Shown here piece by piece: positions 6,024-7,709 of a stretch of DNA of 7,709 bases. This DNA is from PWQG01 sp051747985 (GTDB lineage Bacteria > Pseudomonadota > Gammaproteobacteria > Pseudomonadales > Pseudohongiellaceae). Numbering within the stretch: the first letter of the stretch is position 1; every line of letters begins with the position of its first letter. The stretch spans positions 1 to 7,709 of the forward strand of contig JBNJGU010000144.1 of the NCBI GenBank assembly GCA_051747985.1, given 5' to 3'. The position numbers were made by a program, and so were the translations under genes. The notes under the pieces were generated by a model. The model saw only the letters and a list, made by a program, of their open reading frames with translations, did not search any database and had not been told where the DNA came from.

Positions 6024-6979
6024 CGCTGCGCCTCCGGCTCATTGGCCACCCCGTGTGGCACATGTCCCGTGGCCACCAGCTCCCGGGCCGACTCACAGTG
6101 CCCCTCCTGGTCATCGAAGAAGACATCGGCGCCAAAGGACTTCAGGAACGGACCCTTGGCCATGCCGCCCAGAAACAGGGATTCATCGATGCGGATGTTC
6201 CACGCCCGCAGGGTGCGCACCACGCGCTCATGCGCCGGGGCCGAGCGTGCGGTGACCAGACAGGTACGTATGGGCGCCTCACCCGCCGGAAATTCCATCT
6301 GCAGCTGTTGCAGTGCCGCCAGGAACGGCTTGAACGGCCCCCCGGACAGCGGCCGTGACGCGGCCTGTTTCTCGCTTTTCGCGAAAGCCTCAAGGCCACT
6401 GCTTTTGTAGATTTTCTCGGCCTCGTCGGAAAACAGCACGGCGTCTCCATCAAAGGCAAACTTGAGCACTCCCGGCTCCTCCTGCCAGCGCCCCGCGGAG
6501 GGCAGAATCGTGGCGGCCGCCACCCCGGACTCCAGGGCCTGACGCACATCGGCCCCATCCGCCGACAGAAACAGATGGCTGTTGAAGGCATTGATGTAGC
6601 GGTAGGGACTGTCACCACCGCAGAAAGCGGCGCGACTGATCGCCAGGTCGTAGTGCTCGATCGAATTGAATATCCGCAACCCGGTATCCGCGCTGTTGCG
6701 CGACAACAGGATCACCTCCACACGCGGCCCCCCGATCAGGTCATTCAGGCCCAGGAACTTGCGGACCAGATTGAAGGCCACGCCGGGCGCCAATGGCTCG
6801 TCCTCGTGCGTGATCTGATAATTCTGGTAGGCCTCCAGGCCCTCCTCCTCGAAGACCCGGTGGCTTTCCGACAGATCAAACAGGGCCCTGGACGAAATGG
6901 CGATGACCAGTCGCTCGGGTGGATCGTTCCTGTCGGTCGATCTGGATTCACTATGGTCTGGATCGGATCGCTTGCTCAC
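6020..6979 (-). CDS. 5'-nucleotidase of the cytosolic cN-I-like family
   Basis: The 319-residue product resembles the 5'-nucleotidase family that includes animal cytosolic 5'-nucleotidase IA/IB and many bacterial homologues (PF06189 by memory). These enzymes hydrolyse nucleoside 5'-monophosphates, AMP in particular. Recognisable blocks are LVIAISSRALFDL (24-36), LKFAFDGDAVLFSDEAEKIY (172-191) with the HAD-like DxD pair D177 and D179, a LVTARSAPAHERV segment (241-253), and LFLGGMAKGPFLKSFGADVFFDDQ split across 268-291, with D289 and D290. The first 22 residues are polar, charged and probably disordered. No signal peptide is visible, so it is cytosolic. The start is GTG at 6979-6977: AGGAG lies 11 bases upstream and a closer AGG is also present, so the start is moderately secure, and no in-frame Met lies near it. 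It is the first gene of an operon with cysB, sharing a 4-base overlap. The exact substrate is inferred. Confidence 0.85.
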   Translation of the reverse strand: MSKRSDPDHSESRSTDRNDPPERLVIAISSRALFDLSESHRVFEEEGLEAYQNYQITHEDEPLAPGVAFNLVRKFLGLNDLIGGPRVEVILLSRNSADTGLRIFNSIEHYDLAISRAAFCGGDSPYRYINAFNSHLFLSADGADVRQALESGVAAATILPSAGRWQEEPGVLKFAFDGDAVLFSDEAEKIYKSSGLEAFAKSEKQAASRPLSGGPFKPFLAALQQLQMEFPAGEAPIRTCLVTARSAPAHERVVRTLRAWNIRIDESLFLGGMAKGPFLKSFGADVFFDDQEGHCESARELVATGHVPHGVANEPEAQR

Positions 6980-7025
6980 CTGCCTGCGTACTCCTGTATC
7001 GGCTGTCGCACGTGACGATGGAAAA

Positions 7026-7048
7026 GGCCGGACGCTGACATTCCGGCC
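7026..7048 (-). terminator. Hairpin followed by TTTT on the minus strand (terminator- or attenuator-like)
   Basis: The arms GGCCGGA (7026-7032) and TCCGGCC (7042-7048) are perfect 7-base complements around a 9-base loop. Read on the minus strand the stem is followed at once by TTTTC (7025-7021), as in an intrinsic terminator. It lies upstream of the nucleotidase-cysB operon and would stop leftward transcription entering from the patatin side. If the operon promoter lies to its right, it could instead work as a leader attenuator. On the + strand there is no T-run, and the loop contains most of the patatin -35 box. Confidence 0.5.
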
Positions 7049-7064
7049 CGACAGGTATTAGAAT
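7035..7064 (+). promoter_or_regulatory. Sigma-70-like promoter for the patatin-family gene
   Basis: CTGACA at 7035-7040 matches the -35 consensus at 5 of 6 bases and TAGAAT at 7059-7064 matches the -10 consensus at 5 of 6, with an 18-base spacer. Transcription would start near 7071 and give a leader of about 75 bases. The -10 sits in the dyad GTATT-AG-AATAC (7055-7066), and the -35 lies in the loop of the hairpin at 7026-7048, so a protein bound at either dyad could repress it. Confidence 0.5.
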
Positions 7065-7145
7065 ACAGCCCCGATCCCGTTCAGGGAACCATCCACAGGA
7101 TGCGGTGTCACGGCAATCCGGGCATGGCGCAATCAAGGATCCATT

Positions 7146-7709
7146 GTGAACAGCGACCCGAACGACTCGCCCCGATTCGGCCTGGTACTGTCTGGCGGCG
7201 GCGCCAGAGCCGCCTACCAGGTCGGCGTACTGCGCGGCATTGCCACCGCCCTGCCCCGGGACACGCCCAATCCGTTTCACATCATCGCCGGCACATCGGC
7301 CGGCGCGCTGAATGCCGCCTCACTGGCCACCCACGCCCAGCGGCTGCGGACCGGCGTCCGGGCCCTGGAATACATCTGGCGCCATATCGACAGCAGCCAG
7401 GTGTACCGGCTGGACACACGCGGCCTGCTCGGTAACGCGGCCAGCTGGGCATTCTCCTTTCTCTTCAACCGCAAGGCCAGACATCCGGTATCCCTTCTGG
7501 ACAACAGTCCGCTGGAAGAACTGCTGACCAACGTGCTGCGCATGGGACGCCTGCAACAGAACATGGACGCCGGTCATCTGGAGACCATCAGCATCACGGC
7601 ATCGGCCTACTACAGCGGCAATTCCGTCTCCTTTTTCCAGACCTGCCGCGATATTCCGGACTGGGACCGGCCTCACCGGGTGGGCGTGAATACCGGGCTC
7701 AGTATCCGC
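7146..7709 (+). CDS. Patatin-like phospholipase family protein, N-terminal part (3' end outside window)
   Basis: 188 codons are visible and the frame stays open to the end of the window. The protein starts with the patatin fold: an oxyanion-hole loop SGGGARAAYQVGVL (16-29, glycines 17-19) and the nucleophile elbow GTSAG with S51 at the expected distance. Patatin-like proteins are Ser-Asp dyad acyl hydrolases acting on phospholipids or other lipid esters. The catalytic Asp (DG[GA] motif) would lie beyond the window, so activity cannot be confirmed here. No signal peptide is visible, unlike secreted autotransporter-type patatins, so a cytosolic or membrane-associated, RssA/YchK-like type is more likely. 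The start is GTG at 7146, with AAGGA at 7135-7139 and a 6-base spacer. The residues between about 60 and 130 (aromatic and hydrophobic, with a SWAFSFLFN patch) may approach the membrane. The substrate is unknown. Confidence 0.88.
   Translation, partial: MNSDPNDSPRFGLVLSGGGARAAYQVGVLRGIATALPRDTPNPFHIIAGTSAGALNAASLATHAQRLRTGVRALEYIWRHIDSSQVYRLDTRGLLGNAASWAFSFLFNRKARHPVSLLDNSPLEELLTNVLRMGRLQQNMDAGHLETISITASAYYSGNSVSFFQTCRDIPDWDRPHRVGVNTGLSIR

Larger units (their letters stand above)
6980..7145. promoter_or_regulatory. Divergent regulatory region between nucleotidase-cysB operon and patatin gene
   Basis: These 166 bases separate two divergent genes and hold no open reading frame that I can support. 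In order they contain the minus-strand leader of the nucleotidase gene, a GC-rich hairpin with a T-run on the minus strand, a clear + strand promoter, and a leader of about 75 bases for the patatin gene. I saw no convincing minus-strand promoter close to the nucleotidase start. The best minus-strand guess is a TAATAC -10 within the 7055-7066 dyad, with only a 3 of 6 match (CTGAAC) upstream. Confidence 0.5.

Overview
The window is ordinary gammaproteobacterial chromosome. It is GC-rich, tightly packed and housekeeping in character, and probably comes from a non-enteric lineage. Two things point there. The pabB / thrH / cysH / cysB neighbourhood matches the one I recall from Pseudomonas. The CysH protein carries the iron-sulfur cysteine pattern of APS reductases rather than that of the enterobacterial PAPS enzyme. 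There is no sign of a prophage, insertion sequence, CRISPR array, tRNA or rRNA.

Left block (1-3512, + strand): the 3' end of purB, then roxA (a ribosomal-oxygenase homologue), an exported protein with a secretin N-domain-like fold, and pabB. Gaps are 5 to 11 bases or small overlaps, so this reads as one transcription unit entering from the left. Middle block: thrH (- strand) converges on pabB across a 12-base gap and diverges from cysH (+ strand) across about 150 bases that hold a small dyad and possible promoters. Right block: cysB and a 5'-nucleotidase gene upstream of it lie on the - strand as a two-gene operon with a 4-base overlap. They converge on cysH across 18 bases. A 166-base divergent region follows, with a good sigma-70-like promoter and a terminator-like hairpin. 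A patatin-family phospholipase gene (+ strand) then runs off the right edge.

Functional links: cysH (APS to sulfite plus AMP) and cysB (the sulfur-assimilation regulator) form a sulfur module. The partner gene of cysB encodes an enzyme family that dephosphorylates nucleoside monophosphates such as AMP, the by-product of APS reductase, so a metabolic link is plausible but unproven. PurB, PabB and ThrH belong to purine, folate and phosphoserine/homoserine metabolism.

I did not find convincing evidence of an undescribed system. The items most worth a second look are the orphan secretin-N-like exported protein, the nucleotidase-cysB coupling, and the hairpin overlapping the promoter region at about 7026-7064. 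Four of the eight gene starts present in the window use GTG or TTG, which affects how the ends should be annotated.
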